A stretch of 64,000 nt of DNA from Ectothiorhodospira sp. BSL-9 (GTDB lineage Bacteria; Pseudomonadota; Gammaproteobacteria; Ectothiorhodospirales; Ectothiorhodospiraceae). Location: the NCBI RefSeq assembly GCF_001632845.1, contig NZ_CP011994.1, positions 1,116,001-1,180,000 on the forward strand, in the 5' to 3' direction. The notes below the pieces were generated by a model. The model saw only the letters and a program-made list of their open reading frames with translations. It searched no databases and was not told the origin of the DNA. A program made the translations under genes and the position numbers. Within the stretch, counting starts at the first letter, position 1, and the number at the start of each line of letters is the position of its first letter. This document shows positions 15,986 through 25,200 of this stretch, one piece after another.

Positions 15986-17278
15986 ATGATGGATTCTCCT
16001 ACTACCCAACCTTTCCCATCCCGCCCCTGGCTGCACCTGATTGGCCTCGGAGAGGAGGGTGTCGACGGTTTGACACCCACCGCTCAGGCCCTGGTGCGTT
16101 CCGCCGAGCTTGTGGTGGGTGGCCGGCGCCATCTGAAGCTGGCCTCTTCGTTGATTCAGGGCCGGGCGCTGCCCTGGGCATCGCCTCTGGCGGATTCGCT
16201 GCCTGAACTCATGGCCCATCGGGGGCGCCCGGTGGCGGTGCTGGCCTCGGGAGATCCCTTTTTCTTTGGCGTGGGCAGCACCTTGCGTCCGCATGTGGAG
16301 CCGGGCGAATGGCTGTGTTTGCCGCATCCTTCCAGTGTGGCGCTGGCGGCGTCCCGGCTGGGTTGGTCGCAGCAGGAATGTGCGGTGATCTCCCTGACGG
16401 GGCGGCCCCTGGAGAGCCTGCGTCCGGCCTTGCAGCCGGGTGGCCGGGTTTTCGTGCTCAGTGCCGATGCGACGACGCCCTTTCAGGTGGCCCGGGCACT
16501 GGTGGATTGGGGCTTCGGGGAGAGCATCGTGACCGTCCTGGAGGCCCTGGGCGGTCCTCATGAACGCCAGCGATCGTCGGTGGCCCATCGCTTCGATCTG
16601 GATGACGTCAACCCGTTGAACCTTCTGGCCATTCAGGTGGTGGCGGGGCCGGAGGCCCGGGTGTTGCCGCGGTCACCGGGTTTGCCCGATGACTGGTTCG
16701 AGCACGATGGTCAGATCACCAAGCGCGAGGTGCGCGCCGTGACCCTGTCCAGCCTGCGACCCCGGGCGGGTGAGCGACTCTGGGATGTGGGATGTGGCTC
16801 GGGGTCGGTGTCCATTGAATGGCTTTTGGCGCATCCCTCCACCCAGGCCATTGCCCTGGAGAGTCATGAGGATCGTGCGGCCCGGGCTGCCCGCAATGCG
16901 GCATCGCTGGGGGTGCCTCGTCTGGAGTTCAAGGTAGGACGGGCTCCGGCCGTGCTGGAGGGTTTGCCGACGCCGGATGCCGTCTTTCTGGGTGGAGGGG
17001 CGCGGGACCCGGAGGTGATCGAGCGTTGCTGGGAGGCATTGCGGCCTGGTGGGCGGCTGGTGGCCAATGTGGTGGTGCTGGAGACGGAGCAGGTGATTCA
17101 GGCTGCGTGGCAGCGCCTGGGCGGCAGTCTCACCCGGCTCTCTGTGGAGCGTCTGGATACCGTCGGTGGACTGCATGCCTTCCGGCCGGCCATGTCGGTG
17201 GTGCAGTGGGTGGTGGACAAGCCGGTTTCGGGTGCCGCCCCCGGCCCCGATGAGGGGATTGGGCTGTTGTCGCGCTGA
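15986..17278 (+). CDS. cobL: Precorrin-6Y C5,15-methyltransferase (decarboxylating), CbiE-CbiT fusion
   Basis: A 430-residue bifunctional enzyme. Residues about 12-215 are the CbiE methylase (PWLHLIGLGEEGVDGL; ASGDPFFFGVG); residues about 230-415 are the CbiT domain with the SAM loop LWDVGCGSGSVSIEWL and FLGGGARDPEVIE. It methylates C5 and C15 and decarboxylates the C12 acetate. I place the start at 15986 (MMDSPTTQPF), close to the domain; an in-frame ATG at 15860 would add a 42-residue unconserved-looking extension. It is divergent from cobK with about 160 bp between, room for both promoters. cobM follows 65 nt later. Confidence 0.92.
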   Translation: MMDSPTTQPFPSRPWLHLIGLGEEGVDGLTPTAQALVRSAELVVGGRRHLKLASSLIQGRALPWASPLADSLPELMAHRGRPVAVLASGDPFFFGVGSTLRPHVEPGEWLCLPHPSSVALAASRLGWSQQECAVISLTGRPLESLRPALQPGGRVFVLSADATTPFQVARALVDWGFGESIVTVLEALGGPHERQRSSVAHRFDLDDVNPLNLLAIQVVAGPEARVLPRSPGLPDDWFEHDGQITKREVRAVTLSSLRPRAGERLWDVGCGSGSVSIEWLLAHPSTQAIALESHEDRAARAARNAASLGVPRLEFKVGRAPAVLEGLPTPDAVFLGGGARDPEVIERCWEALRPGGRLVANVVVLETEQVIQAAWQRLGGSLTRLSVERLDTVGGLHAFRPAMSVVQWVVDKPVSGAAPGPDEGIGLLSR

Positions 17279-17343
17279 TCTTGTATGGTGTGTTGCTCGA
17301 CCGATCATCTTCACTGTCATTCGGATCTTCACAGGATTAACCC

Positions 17344-18108
17344 ATGACTGTTCATTTCATCGGCGCCGGGCCCGGTGCCGCCGACCTGATCACCTTGCGT
17401 GCGGCGCGTTTGCTGGGCGAGTGCCCGGTGTGTCTGTATGCGGGTTCCATCGTCCCCCAGGAGGTGCTGGAGCATTGTCCGGCAGGGGCGCGTCTGGTGG
17501 ATACCGCGCCGCTGGATCTGGATGCCATTGAGGCGGAGTATGTGCGTGCCTTCAAGGCGGGGGAGGATGTGGCGCGGCTGCATTCCGGTGATCTCTCGGT
17601 ATATAGCGCTGTGGCGGAGCAAATGCGGCGTCTCGAGCGTCTGGGCATTCCGTACACCCTCACCCCCGGTGTGCCGGCCTTTGGTGCGGCGGCCGCCGTG
17701 CTGGGTCGGGAGTTGACGGTGCCGGAGGTGAGTCAGAGCCTGGTGATCACCCGGGTGTCGGGGCGGGCTTCGAAGATGCCGCCGGATGAGACCCTGGAGA
17801 ATTTTGCCCGTACCCAAGCCACGCTGGCGATTCATCTGGCGATTCATCGTCTGGAGGAGGTGGTGGAGCGCCTGGAACCGTTTTATGGGGCGGATTGTCC
17901 GGCAGCGGTGGTGGCCCGCGCCACCTGGCCGGATCAGGTGGTGGTGCGTGGCACCCTGGGGGATCTGGTGGAGATGATGCGGGCCTCGCCAGTGGAGCGC
18001 ACGGGGTTGATCCTGGTGGGGCAGGCCCTGGGGAGTCGGGATTTCCGGGAGAGCGCCCTTTATGACCCGGGCTATCGACGTCGCTATCGGTCCGGGGGGG
18101 CTGGATAG
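17344..18108 (+). CDS. cobM: Precorrin-4 C11-methyltransferase
   Basis: A 254-residue tetrapyrrole methylase (CbiF) that adds the C11 methyl to (cobalt-)precorrin-4. It has [18 protein letters not shown] at 3-20, the C11-specific [17 protein letters not shown] at about 34-50, [16 protein letters not shown] near 79-94 and the long block [17 protein letters not shown] near 136-152. Length and motifs are typical. It ends just upstream of a strong inverted repeat shared with convergent cbiD. Confidence 0.94.
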   Translation: MTVHFIGAGPGAADLITLRAARLLGECPVCLYAGSIVPQEVLEHCPAGARLVDTAPLDLDAIEAEYVRAFKAGEDVARLHSGDLSVYSAVAEQMRRLERLGIPYTLTPGVPAFGAAAAVLGRELTVPEVSQSLVITRVSGRASKMPPDETLENFARTQATLAIHLAIHRLEEVVERLEPFYGADCPAAVVARATWPDQVVVRGTLGDLVEMMRASPVERTGLILVGQALGSRDFRESALYDPGYRRRYRSGGAG

Positions 18109-18138
18109 GTTGGATGCCCGCCGTCCCCTCATCCCCAG

Positions 18139-18163
18139 CCCTTCTCCCCAGAGGGGAGAAGGG
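18139..18163. terminator. Bidirectional hairpin between cobM and cbiD
   Basis: A perfect 11-bp inverted repeat (18139-18149 with 18153-18163, AGA loop) lies between two convergent genes. It can act as terminator on either strand, though no long T-tract follows. The surrounding CCCTCATCCCCAGCC text resembles widespread intergenic repeats in proteobacteria. Confidence 0.55.
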
Positions 18164-18207
18164 AGCCGACCCTGACATTCCGGCGTGTTCTCCCTTGGGG
18201 TGAGGGC

Positions 18208-19320
18208 CTACGGGGCCGAGGTGGCCCCGCCCACCAGATGACCGGAGCGGTCAAACACCAGGATCTCCAACTGGCTCTGCTGAGGGTCGATCAGATGCAG
18301 CGCAAAATGCAGCGCTGCCTGGGCTACGGCGTCGCCGATGGGAACGCCGGCGGCCCGGGCATGGTCGAAGGCTTCAGCTACGGTGTTGGACTGGCGAATC
18401 CTGTCCTGACAGGTTTCGTCTGCCCCCGCGGTGGCTGCCAGATCCGCCAATTGCCCCAGGTCCGCCTGGCCACGTCGGGAGTGTACATCCATGAAACCCT
18501 GGGACAGCTTCGTGATCTTGGCCATGCCGCCGGCCACCGTGATGCGTGGTATGGGATGAGTGCGCAGATATTTGAGCATGCCGCCGATGAAGTCTCCCAT
18601 GTCGATGAGCGCCTCTTCGGGCAGATCATGATGGGCCTGCACGGCCTTCTCGGAGGTGCGACCGGTGGAGCCGGCCACGTGGGGCAGCCCCGCGGCCCGG
18701 GCCACGTCGATGCCCCGCTGGATGGAATGGATCCAGGCCGAACAGGAGAAGGGGATCACCACGCCCGTGGTACCCAGGATGGACAGCCCACCGACGATGC
18801 CGAGGCGGGGATTGAGGGTCTCGATGGCAATTTCCGCGCCCCCGGGGACAGAAATTTCCACTTGAACATCGCCGGGCACGTTAAACTGTGCGGCTACCTC
18901 GCTCACGGCCTGCTGAATCATGGCCCGGGGCGATGGATTGATGGCGGGTTCGCCCGCCGGGATGGGCAGACCCGCGCGGGTTACCATGCCCACCCCTTCG
19001 CCAGCGGCGAATGTGACGCCGCTTCCCGGTACGCCCAGGCGTACCGTGGCCCGTATCAGGGCGCCGTGGGTGACATCCGGATCATCCCCGGCGTCCTTGA
19101 TGATGCCCGCCATGGCGGTGCCATCCCCCTGTTCCTGCACCGCCAGGGAAAATGCCGGGGTGCGGTTCTTGGGCAGGGTCACCTGGACGGGGTCCGGGAA
19201 ATGGCCGCTGACCAGGGCTGTGAAGGCCGCCTTGGTGGCCGCGGTGGCGCAGGCCCCCGTGGTCCAACCGCGTCGGAGGGCTGTACCCTGTTCAGGGGGC
19301 GTAGGGGTCTGCTCGGACAT
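18208..19320 (-). CDS. cbiD: Cobalt-precorrin-5B C1-methyltransferase
   Basis: A 370-residue enzyme of the cobalt-first (anaerobic) corrin pathway that methylates C1. Signatures: RRGWTTGACATAATKAA at about 16-32, PRLGIVGGLSILGTTG near 182-197, and ITVAGGMAKITKLSQG near 269-284. Start at 19320 (MSEQTPTPP) fits family length; an upstream in-frame start would cross into the divergent cobA start region. Only about 20 bp separate this start from the divergent cobA start, so the two promoters must overlap each other's coding ends. CbiD has no counterpart in the aerobic CobF/CobG route, so its presence marks the pathway type. Confidence 0.94.
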   Translation of the reverse strand: MSEQTPTPPEQGTALRRGWTTGACATAATKAAFTALVSGHFPDPVQVTLPKNRTPAFSLAVQEQGDGTAMAGIIKDAGDDPDVTHGALIRATVRLGVPGSGVTFAAGEGVGMVTRAGLPIPAGEPAINPSPRAMIQQAVSEVAAQFNVPGDVQVEISVPGGAEIAIETLNPRLGIVGGLSILGTTGVVIPFSCSAWIHSIQRGIDVARAAGLPHVAGSTGRTSEKAVQAHHDLPEEALIDMGDFIGGMLKYLRTHPIPRITVAGGMAKITKLSQGFMDVHSRRGQADLGQLADLAATAGADETCQDRIRQSNTVAEAFDHARAAGVPIGDAVAQAALHFALHLIDPQQSQLEILVFDRSGHLVGGATSAP

Positions 19321-19340
19321 AGCACGGAGTATACTGATCG

Positions 19341-20203
19341 ATGAATTCACTGTCCCGGACAAGCCATCCCGTCATGGGTACGGCGCTGGATACACTGGAC
19401 GCCCTGATCCCGGGGCTACCGCGCATGCGCCCGGGCGAGGTGTGGATCGTGGGTGCCGGGCCGGGTGATCCGGGGCTGCTGACCCTGCACGCGCTCTCGG
19501 CCCTGTTGCAGGCGGATGTGCTGGTGCATGATGCCCTGATCGACCCCAGAACCCTGGCCATGGTGCGCCCCGACGCGGTACGCATCTTTGCCGGCAAACG
19601 TGGCGGCAAACCCTCCACTCATCAGGACGACATCACGGCCACCCTGGTGGATCAGGCCCGGCGCGGTTTTCGCGTGGTGCGCCTCAAGGGGGGCGACCCC
19701 TTCATGTTCGGTCGGGGGGCGAGGAAGTGGCTGCGCTGCTGGAGGAGGGGATTCCCAATCGCGTGATTCCCGGCCTCACCTCGGGTCTGGCCGGATTGAG
19801 TGCCGTGGGCATTCCGGCCACCTGTCGGGGTGTGAATCAGGCGGTGTTCCTGGCCACCGGCCATGGGGCCGGGCGCAAGCCCACGCCGGAGGGCATCGAC
19901 TGGACCCTGGTGGCTCGCCTGGGACAGCCCGTGGTGCTTTACATGGCCATCAAGAACCTGCCCCATATCCTTCAGGGCCTCACCGATGGGGGCATGGCAG
20001 CAGACACGCCGGCCGCCGTGGTGACCTCGGCCACCACGCCCCAGGAACGGGTGGTGATCGCCACGCGGGCGACCCTGCTGGAGACCATCACCCGGGAGCG
20101 CCTGGAGGCGCCGGCCATCATTGTGCTGGGGGAGATTGTCCAATGCCGCACCACCCTCAACCGGGTGGTGACCCACACGGCGCAGGAGATGTCAGGCAGC
20201 TGA
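19341..20203 (+). pseudogene. cobA: Uroporphyrinogen-III C-methyltransferase, frameshifted
   Basis: Two overlapping frames together spell a complete SUMT enzyme, which makes precorrin-2 from uroporphyrinogen III, the first committed step towards B12 and siroheme. The first frame (from 19341) has VWIVGAGPGDPGLLTLHA and VRLKGGDPFMFGRG; the second continues EEGIPNRVIPGLTSGLAG and ends with LGEIVQCRTTLN. The break is at a run of six G (19714-19719): seven would restore GRGGEEVAALLEEG. Either a real 1-nt deletion or a homopolymer sequencing error. Codon use and motifs on both sides look intact, so I favour a read error or a very recent mutation. The real start could be later (19374 or 19425). Confidence 0.88.
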
Positions 20204-20269
20204 GCGTTTTACTGGCTGGCAGTTTCCGGCCATGTATTCCAGGTCCGTTTGTCCCGGGAGCACCCTGTC

Positions 20270-20611
20270 ATGAGCAATGTTCGTCAAAGGTTGGTCTCCA
20301 TGCGCAGGCATCTGGATGCCCTGCAGTCCGCCGCCGGCGAGGCGGATGCCCATGTGCGGGATCTTGTCGCGCAGTTGAGCGGCGAGTTGGCCGGCCTTGA
20401 GCAGGCCCTGGACCCGCGCCAGTCAGAGTCCTCGCCGGGCCACGCGGTCACCCGGGAGCCGGATGGCGATGCGGAGAAGTGTCCCTGCTGCACCCTGCGT
20501 TCCCTGTATGCGGTGCCGGGAGAGGTGCGGGACAGTCAGGATCGTGACGGTGGCCGGGAGGCCCTGTTCCACTGCTGGAGCTGTGGCTACGACACCTGGC
20601 GTCCTATCTGA
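20270..20611 (+). CDS. Small zinc-ribbon protein, unknown function
   Basis: A 113-residue protein I cannot name. The N-terminal half (about 1-50) is helical and acidic (RQRLVSMRRHLDALQS..LAGLEQAL). The C-terminal half has a probable zinc ribbon: Cys71-x-Cys73-Cys74 and Cys102-x-x-Cys105 in CPCCTLRSLY and FHCWSCGYDTW. Start ATG 20270 follows GGGAG at a wide 9-nt spacing. It lies 46 nt upstream of greB on the same strand, so may be co-transcribed; a role in transcription is only suggested by that neighbour and the helical-plus-zinc layout. Confidence 0.65.
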   Translation: MSNVRQRLVSMRRHLDALQSAAGEADAHVRDLVAQLSGELAGLEQALDPRQSESSPGHAVTREPDGDAEKCPCCTLRSLYAVPGEVRDSQDRDGGREALFHCWSCGYDTWRPI

Positions 20612-20657
20612 GGCCCGAGGCCGTGATGAAATATCGGATTGATAAGGTTTTCTTCTG

Positions 20658-21176
20658 ATGGCACGCTGGCGCCCGCCGCAACCCCGTTCATCCCCCCACA
20701 TCACCGCCGAGGGTCACGCGGCCCTTGAGGCGGAGCTGCAGGGTCTTTGGACGCGCCGCGCCGATGTGACCCGCCACCTGTCCGCCGCAGCGGCCGAGGG
20801 CGATCGCTCGGAGAATGCCGAATATATCTATCGCAAGAAGGAATTGCGGGAGATCGACCGGCGCATCCGCTACCTGCAGAAGCGAATACCGTCCCTGCAG
20901 GTGGTACGCGATCCCCCGACGGATCAGGCCCGTGTCTTCTTCGGTGCCTGGGTCACCCTGGCCGATACCTCGGGTCGGGAGGTGCTCTACCGCATCGTCG
21001 GTGCCGATGAGTTTGACCCGGAGCGGGGCTGGATCAGCCTGGATTCCCCCGTGGCCCGGGCGCTACTGGGCAAGCACCTGGACGACGAGGTGGAGGTGGA
21101 AACGCCCGGCGGGGTCGTCCGCTACGAGGTGGTGGATGTGGCTTACCGGGATGCCGAGGCTTCCCCTGACTCATGA
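20658..21176 (+). CDS. greB: Transcript cleavage factor GreB
   Basis: A 172-residue Gre factor. The N-terminal coiled coil (about 16-84) carries the acidic tip [23 protein letters not shown] region (Asp49 and Glu52 in [10 protein letters not shown]), which enters the RNA polymerase secondary channel and stimulates cleavage of backtracked RNA. The C-terminal FKBP-like domain includes [16 protein letters not shown] and [18 protein letters not shown]. The GreB-type helix sequence [18 protein letters not shown] distinguishes it from GreA. Length is slightly above the E. coli protein. It follows the zinc-ribbon gene and precedes the lptM-lysA pair. Confidence 0.92.
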   Translation: MARWRPPQPRSSPHITAEGHAALEAELQGLWTRRADVTRHLSAAAAEGDRSENAEYIYRKKELREIDRRIRYLQKRIPSLQVVRDPPTDQARVFFGAWVTLADTSGREVLYRIVGADEFDPERGWISLDSPVARALLGKHLDDEVEVETPGGVVRYEVVDVAYRDAEASPDS

Positions 21177-21186
21177 GGTGCATACC

Positions 21187-21321
21187 ATGCGTTTTTGCTG
21201 GTCCAATCTGTTGCTCATCGCCGTGGTCGTGATTCTGGGGACGGCCAGCATGCTGTCCAGTTGTGGTCAGCGTGGCGACCTGTACCTGCCCGATGATGAG
21301 ACTCAACGGGCCGACCCCTAG
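21187..21321 (+). CDS. lptM: LptM (YifL)-like small lipoprotein
   Basis: A 44-residue lipoprotein. A short N-terminus and hydrophobic stretch (about 8-22, LLLIAVVVILGTAS) lead to a lipobox LSSC with Cys26 as the lipidated residue, followed by the family motif CGQRGDLYLP. LptM helps mature the LptD lipopolysaccharide translocon at the outer membrane. The position directly upstream of lysA is the conserved one in many gammaproteobacteria. Too short for routine gene finding; no strong ribosome site is visible (GAGG lies 10 nt upstream of ATG). Confidence 0.85.
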   Translation: MRFCWSNLLLIAVVVILGTASMLSSCGQRGDLYLPDDETQRADP

Positions 21322-21389
21322 GCCCTTCAATCCATTACCACACGCAACCCACCGGGCCATCGGCCCGCCCCCGAACCGGATATCGACGG

Positions 21390-22637
21390 ATGGATCATTT
21401 CAATTACCAGGACGGCGTTCTCTGTGCCGAGGACGTGAGTCTGCAGGCTCTGGCCGAAGCCCATGGCACGCCCCTCTACGTGTATTCCCGGGCCACGCTG
21501 GAGCGACACTGGAAGGCCTTTGACGATGCCCTGGGGGATCACCCCCATCTGGTGTGCTACGCCGTGAAGGCCAATTCCAGCCTGGCGGTGCTGAACGTGC
21601 TGGCACGTCTGGGGGCGGGTTTCGATATCGTCTCCGGTGGCGAGCTGGAGCGGGTGCTGCGGGCCGGTGGCGATCCCGGGCGCGTGGTGTTCTCGGGTGT
21701 GGGCAAGCAGGTGGGGGAGATGCGCCGGGCGCTGGAGGTGGGTATCCGCTGTTTCAACGTGGAATCGGTGGCGGAACTGGAGCGCCTGAACCGGGAGGCG
21801 GGGGCGCTGGACATGATCGCGCCGGTCTCCATCCGCGTGAATCCCGATGTGGATGCCGGTACTCACCCTTATATCTCCACCGGCCTGAAGGAGAACAAGT
21901 TCGGGGTGGATGTGGAAGATGCCCTGGATCTCTACCGCCAGGCGGCCGCTCTGCCCCATCTGAGGGTCACGGGACTGGATTGCCACATTGGTTCCCAGCT
22001 CACGTCCCTGGATCCGTTCGTGGATGCCCTGCGGCGGGTGATTCTGCTCACCCGGGCCCTGCAGGCAGAGGGTATTCAACTGGAGCACCTGGATCTGGGA
22101 GGCGGCCTGGGCATCCGTTACCAGAACGAGACGCCGCCCTCGCCGCGCGACTATGCTCAGGCGATGCTGGCGGAGCTCAAGGACACCGGCTACGAGATCC
22201 TGCTGGAGCCCGGTCGGGCCATTGCCGGTAATGCCGGGGTGCTGGTCACCCGCGTGGAGTACCTCAAGCCCACCCGCCACAAGGATTTTGCCATTGTGGA
22301 TGCGGCCATGAACGATCTCATCCGCCCGGCCCTGTACGACGCCTGGATGGATATCCTGCCGGTGCGCCCCCGCAGCGGTGAAAGCCGTGAATATGATGTG
22401 GTGGGTCCTGTCTGCGAGACCGGCGACTTCCTGGGCAAGGGGCGCTCGCTGGTGCTGGAGCAGGGGGATCTGCTGGCGGTACGCTCCGCCGGTGCCTACG
22501 GTTATGTGATGAGTTCCAACTACAATACCCGGGCCCGGGCCGCCGAGGTGATGGTGGAGGGTAATCGTGCCCATGTGATCACCCGGCGCGAGACCCTGGA
22601 GGACCTGCTGGCGCGGGAGACGGTATTGCCCGGGTAG
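21390..22637 (+). CDS. lysA: Diaminopimelate decarboxylase
   Basis: A 415-residue PLP enzyme that decarboxylates meso-diaminopimelate to L-lysine, the last step of lysine synthesis. The PLP Lys60 is in VCYAVKANSS; other motifs are SGGELERVLRAGG, HIGSQLTSLDPF, GGGLGIRY, LEPGRAIAGNAG and GPVCETGDFLGKG (the cysteine that contributes to the active site). Length is standard. It follows lptM; dapF, normally adjacent in many relatives, lies 23 kb away in this window. Start ATG 21390 begins the conserved protein (DHFNYQDGVLCAEDV). Confidence 0.96.
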   Translation: MDHFNYQDGVLCAEDVSLQALAEAHGTPLYVYSRATLERHWKAFDDALGDHPHLVCYAVKANSSLAVLNVLARLGAGFDIVSGGELERVLRAGGDPGRVVFSGVGKQVGEMRRALEVGIRCFNVESVAELERLNREAGALDMIAPVSIRVNPDVDAGTHPYISTGLKENKFGVDVEDALDLYRQAAALPHLRVTGLDCHIGSQLTSLDPFVDALRRVILLTRALQAEGIQLEHLDLGGGLGIRYQNETPPSPRDYAQAMLAELKDTGYEILLEPGRAIAGNAGVLVTRVEYLKPTRHKDFAIVDAAMNDLIRPALYDAWMDILPVRPRSGESREYDVVGPVCETGDFLGKGRSLVLEQGDLLAVRSAGAYGYVMSSNYNTRARAAEVMVEGNRAHVITRRETLEDLLARETVLPG

Positions 22638-22680
22638 CATGAGATAATAGACAACCCATCATGACCCATAAGGAGTCCCC

Positions 22681-23064
22681 ATGGCACGCGAGATCATCGC
22701 CACCCCCAAGGCCCCTCAGGCCATCGGCCCCTATTCACAGGCAGTGAAAACGGGCAGCACCGTGTACCTGTCGGGCCAGATCCCGCTCATCCCCGAGACC
22801 ATGGAGCTGGTGGATGGGCCCATCGAGGACCAGGTGCGCCGCGTCTTCGATAACCTGTCGGCGGTGGCCGAGGCCGCGGGAGGGGATCTCAACGATATTG
22901 CCAAACTCAATATCTTTCTCACTGACCTGGGACATTTTGCCATCGTCAACGAGATCATGAGCCAGTACTTTGCCGAGCCCTATCCGGCCCGCGCCGCCAT
23001 CGGCGTGGCCAGCCTGCCCAAGGGCGCGCAGGTGGAGATGGATGCCATCATGGTCCTGGAGTAA
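22681..23064 (+). CDS. ridA: RidA enamine/imine deaminase
   Basis: A 127-residue YjgF/YER057c/UK114-family protein, a homotrimer that hydrolyses reactive 2-aminoacrylate and other imine intermediates from PLP enzymes. Motifs: [20 protein letters not shown] at 14-33 and the C-terminal substrate-binding Arg in [25 protein letters not shown] is 7 nt before the start. It sits 30 nt upstream of recG, a pair retained in many gammaproteobacteria (commonly after spoT). Confidence 0.95.
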   Translation: MAREIIATPKAPQAIGPYSQAVKTGSTVYLSGQIPLIPETMELVDGPIEDQVRRVFDNLSAVAEAAGGDLNDIAKLNIFLTDLGHFAIVNEIMSQYFAEPYPARAAIGVASLPKGAQVEMDAIMVLE

Positions 23065-23094
23065 GCCTGACTCCCCCACGCAACGGACGCACCC

Positions 23095-25155
23095 ATGACT
23101 GAACCCATCACCGCCCTCAAGGGCGTGGGTCCGAAGATGGCTGCCCGGCTGGAGCGCCTGGGCATCGCCACCGTCACCGACCTGCTGTTCCACCTGCCGG
23201 CCCGCTATCAGGATCGCACCCGCCTCGTGCCCATCGGCAGCCTGCGGCCCGGGGACGAGGGGGTGGTGGAAGGGGAGGTGGATCACACCGAGGTGGTGGC
23301 CCGTTCCCGGCGCATGCTGCTGGTGCATCTGGGCGATGGCACCGGTGGGGTCACCCTGAGGTTCTTCCATTTCTCCGGTGCCCAGCAGCAGGCCATGGCC
23401 CGGGGCACGCGCCTGCGCTGTTTTGGCGAGGCCCGCATGGGTAAGGCGGGCATGGAGCTGGTGCATCCCGAGTACCGCATCCTGCGTGAGGGCGAGGCGG
23501 TGGTGGAAGAATCCCTCACGCCCATCTATCCCACCACCGAGGGCCTGCATCAGATGAGCCTGCGCCGGCTCACCGATGAAGCCCTGGCTCGCCTGGACCG
23601 GATCCCGGAGTGGCTGCCGCCGCCTATCCTCGATTCGGCGGGCCTGCCGGATCTGGTCACGGCCCTGCGTACCGTGCACCGCCCGCCCCCGGATGCCCCC
23701 GTGTCCAGCCTGCTGGAAGGCTGTCATCCGGCTCAGCGGCGCCTGGCCTTCGAGGAACTGGTGGCTCATCACCTGAGCCTGGGGCGCGTCAGGGCGCGGA
23801 CCACGGATCAGCCCGCCCCTCCGGTGCGGGTGGCCGGCCAACTCCTGCAGCGATTACTGGACAGCCTGCCGTTCCCGCTCACCGGGGCTCAGCAGCGGGT
23901 GATCCGTGAACTGGTCACTGACATGGCCCGACCCCATCCCATGTTGCGTCTGGTGCAGGGGGACGTGGGGGCGGGCAAGACCCTGGTGGCCGTGGCCGCC
24001 TGTCTGCATGCGGTGGAGGCGGGTTATCAGGCGGCGGTGATGGCGCCCACGGAGATTCTGGCCGAACAGCATCACCGCAACTTCAAGGCCCTGCTGGAGC
24101 CCCTGGGCGTTGAGGTGGCCTGGTTTTCCGGCAAGCAGGGGGCACGCTCCCGCCGCGAAGCCAGCGAGGCGCTGGCCTCCGGGCGGGCCGCCGTGGCGGT
24201 GGGCACCCATGCCCTGTTCCAGGGGGACGTGACTTTCCGGGATCTGGCCCTGGTGGTGGTGGATGAGCAGCATCGTTTCGGGGTGCACCAGCGCATGGCC
24301 CTTAGGGAGAAGGGTGCCCGGGACGGGCGTCTGCCCCACCAGTTGATCATGACGGCCACGCCCATCCCCCGCACCCTGGCCATGACCGCCTATGCGGACC
24401 TGGACTATTCCGTCATCGACGAACTGCCGCCGGGGCGCACGCCCATCAAGACCGTGGCTCTGAGTGATGACCGGCGCGATGAGGTGGTGCAGCGCATTCA
24501 CCACGCCATTGGCGAGGGGCGCCAGGCCTATTGGGTGTGTACCCTGGTGGAGGAATCCGATGTGCTGCAGGCCCAGGCGGCGGAGGATACCCATGCCCAG
24601 CTGGAGGAGGCCCTGGAGGGCATCCGTGTGGGGTTGGTGCACGGGCGCATGAAGCCCCGGGACAAGGAGGCGGTGATGGCCCGGTTCAAGGCCGGGGAGG
24701 TGCAGTTGCTGGTGGCCACCACGGTGATCGAGGTGGGCGTGGATGTGCCCAATGCGTCACTGATGATCATCGAGAATGCCGAGCGTCTGGGCCTGGCCCA
24801 GCTGCATCAGTTGCGGGGGCGCGTGGGGCGCGGCGAGGCGGCCAGTGCCTGTGTGCTCATGTATCACCCGCCCCTGTCCCAGACGGCCCACCGGCGTCTG
24901 GAGGCGTTGCGTAACAGCACTGATGGCTTCGAGATCGCCCGCATCGACCTGGATCTGCGCGGCCCCGGCGAGGTGCTGGGGACGCGTCAGACCGGGATGA
25001 TGCAGTTTCGCATCGCCGACATCGTCCGTGATCAGGACATGCTGGAGGACGTGAAGATCGCCGCCACCCGCCTCACCGCCGAACACCCGGACCATGTGGA
25101 CCCGCTGATCGACCGCTGGCTGACCGGCTCCCAGGAGTACGGCCGTGTGGGTTGA
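23095..25155 (+). CDS. recG: ATP-dependent DNA helicase RecG
   Basis: A 686-residue branched-DNA helicase that rewinds stalled replication forks and processes Holliday junctions and R-loops. The N-terminal wedge (about 5-180) includes the OB fold starting after GVGPKMAARLERLGI; the helicase core has Walker A GDVGAGKTLVA (about 287-297), DEQHRFGV (about 389), MTATPIPRTLAM and the C-terminal block LATTVIEVGVDVPNA..QLHQLRGRVGRG. Length is normal. It is co-directional with ridA, 30 nt downstream, and is followed by a hairpin before a convergent outer-membrane gene. Confidence 0.96.
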   Translation: MTEPITALKGVGPKMAARLERLGIATVTDLLFHLPARYQDRTRLVPIGSLRPGDEGVVEGEVDHTEVVARSRRMLLVHLGDGTGGVTLRFFHFSGAQQQAMARGTRLRCFGEARMGKAGMELVHPEYRILREGEAVVEESLTPIYPTTEGLHQMSLRRLTDEALARLDRIPEWLPPPILDSAGLPDLVTALRTVHRPPPDAPVSSLLEGCHPAQRRLAFEELVAHHLSLGRVRARTTDQPAPPVRVAGQLLQRLLDSLPFPLTGAQQRVIRELVTDMARPHPMLRLVQGDVGAGKTLVAVAACLHAVEAGYQAAVMAPTEILAEQHHRNFKALLEPLGVEVAWFSGKQGARSRREASEALASGRAAVAVGTHALFQGDVTFRDLALVVVDEQHRFGVHQRMALREKGARDGRLPHQLIMTATPIPRTLAMTAYADLDYSVIDELPPGRTPIKTVALSDDRRDEVVQRIHHAIGEGRQAYWVCTLVEESDVLQAQAAEDTHAQLEEALEGIRVGLVHGRMKPRDKEAVMARFKAGEVQLLVATTVIEVGVDVPNASLMIIENAERLGLAQLHQLRGRVGRGEAASACVLMYHPPLSQTAHRRLEALRNSTDGFEIARIDLDLRGPGEVLGTRQTGMMQFRIADIVRDQDMLEDVKIAATRLTAEHPDHVDPLIDRWLTGSQEYGRVG

Positions 25156-25158
25156 GGC

Positions 25159-25185
25159 GCCGCGCCGCCCCATGGACGGCGCGGC
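25159..25185. terminator. GC-rich hairpin between recG and the outer-membrane gene
   Basis: A 9-bp perfect stem (25159-25167 with 25177-25185, 9-nt loop) four bases after the recG stop, between convergent genes; plausible bidirectional terminator, no T-tract. Confidence 0.45.
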
Positions 25186-25200
25186 CTGGGGCGGCAGGGG

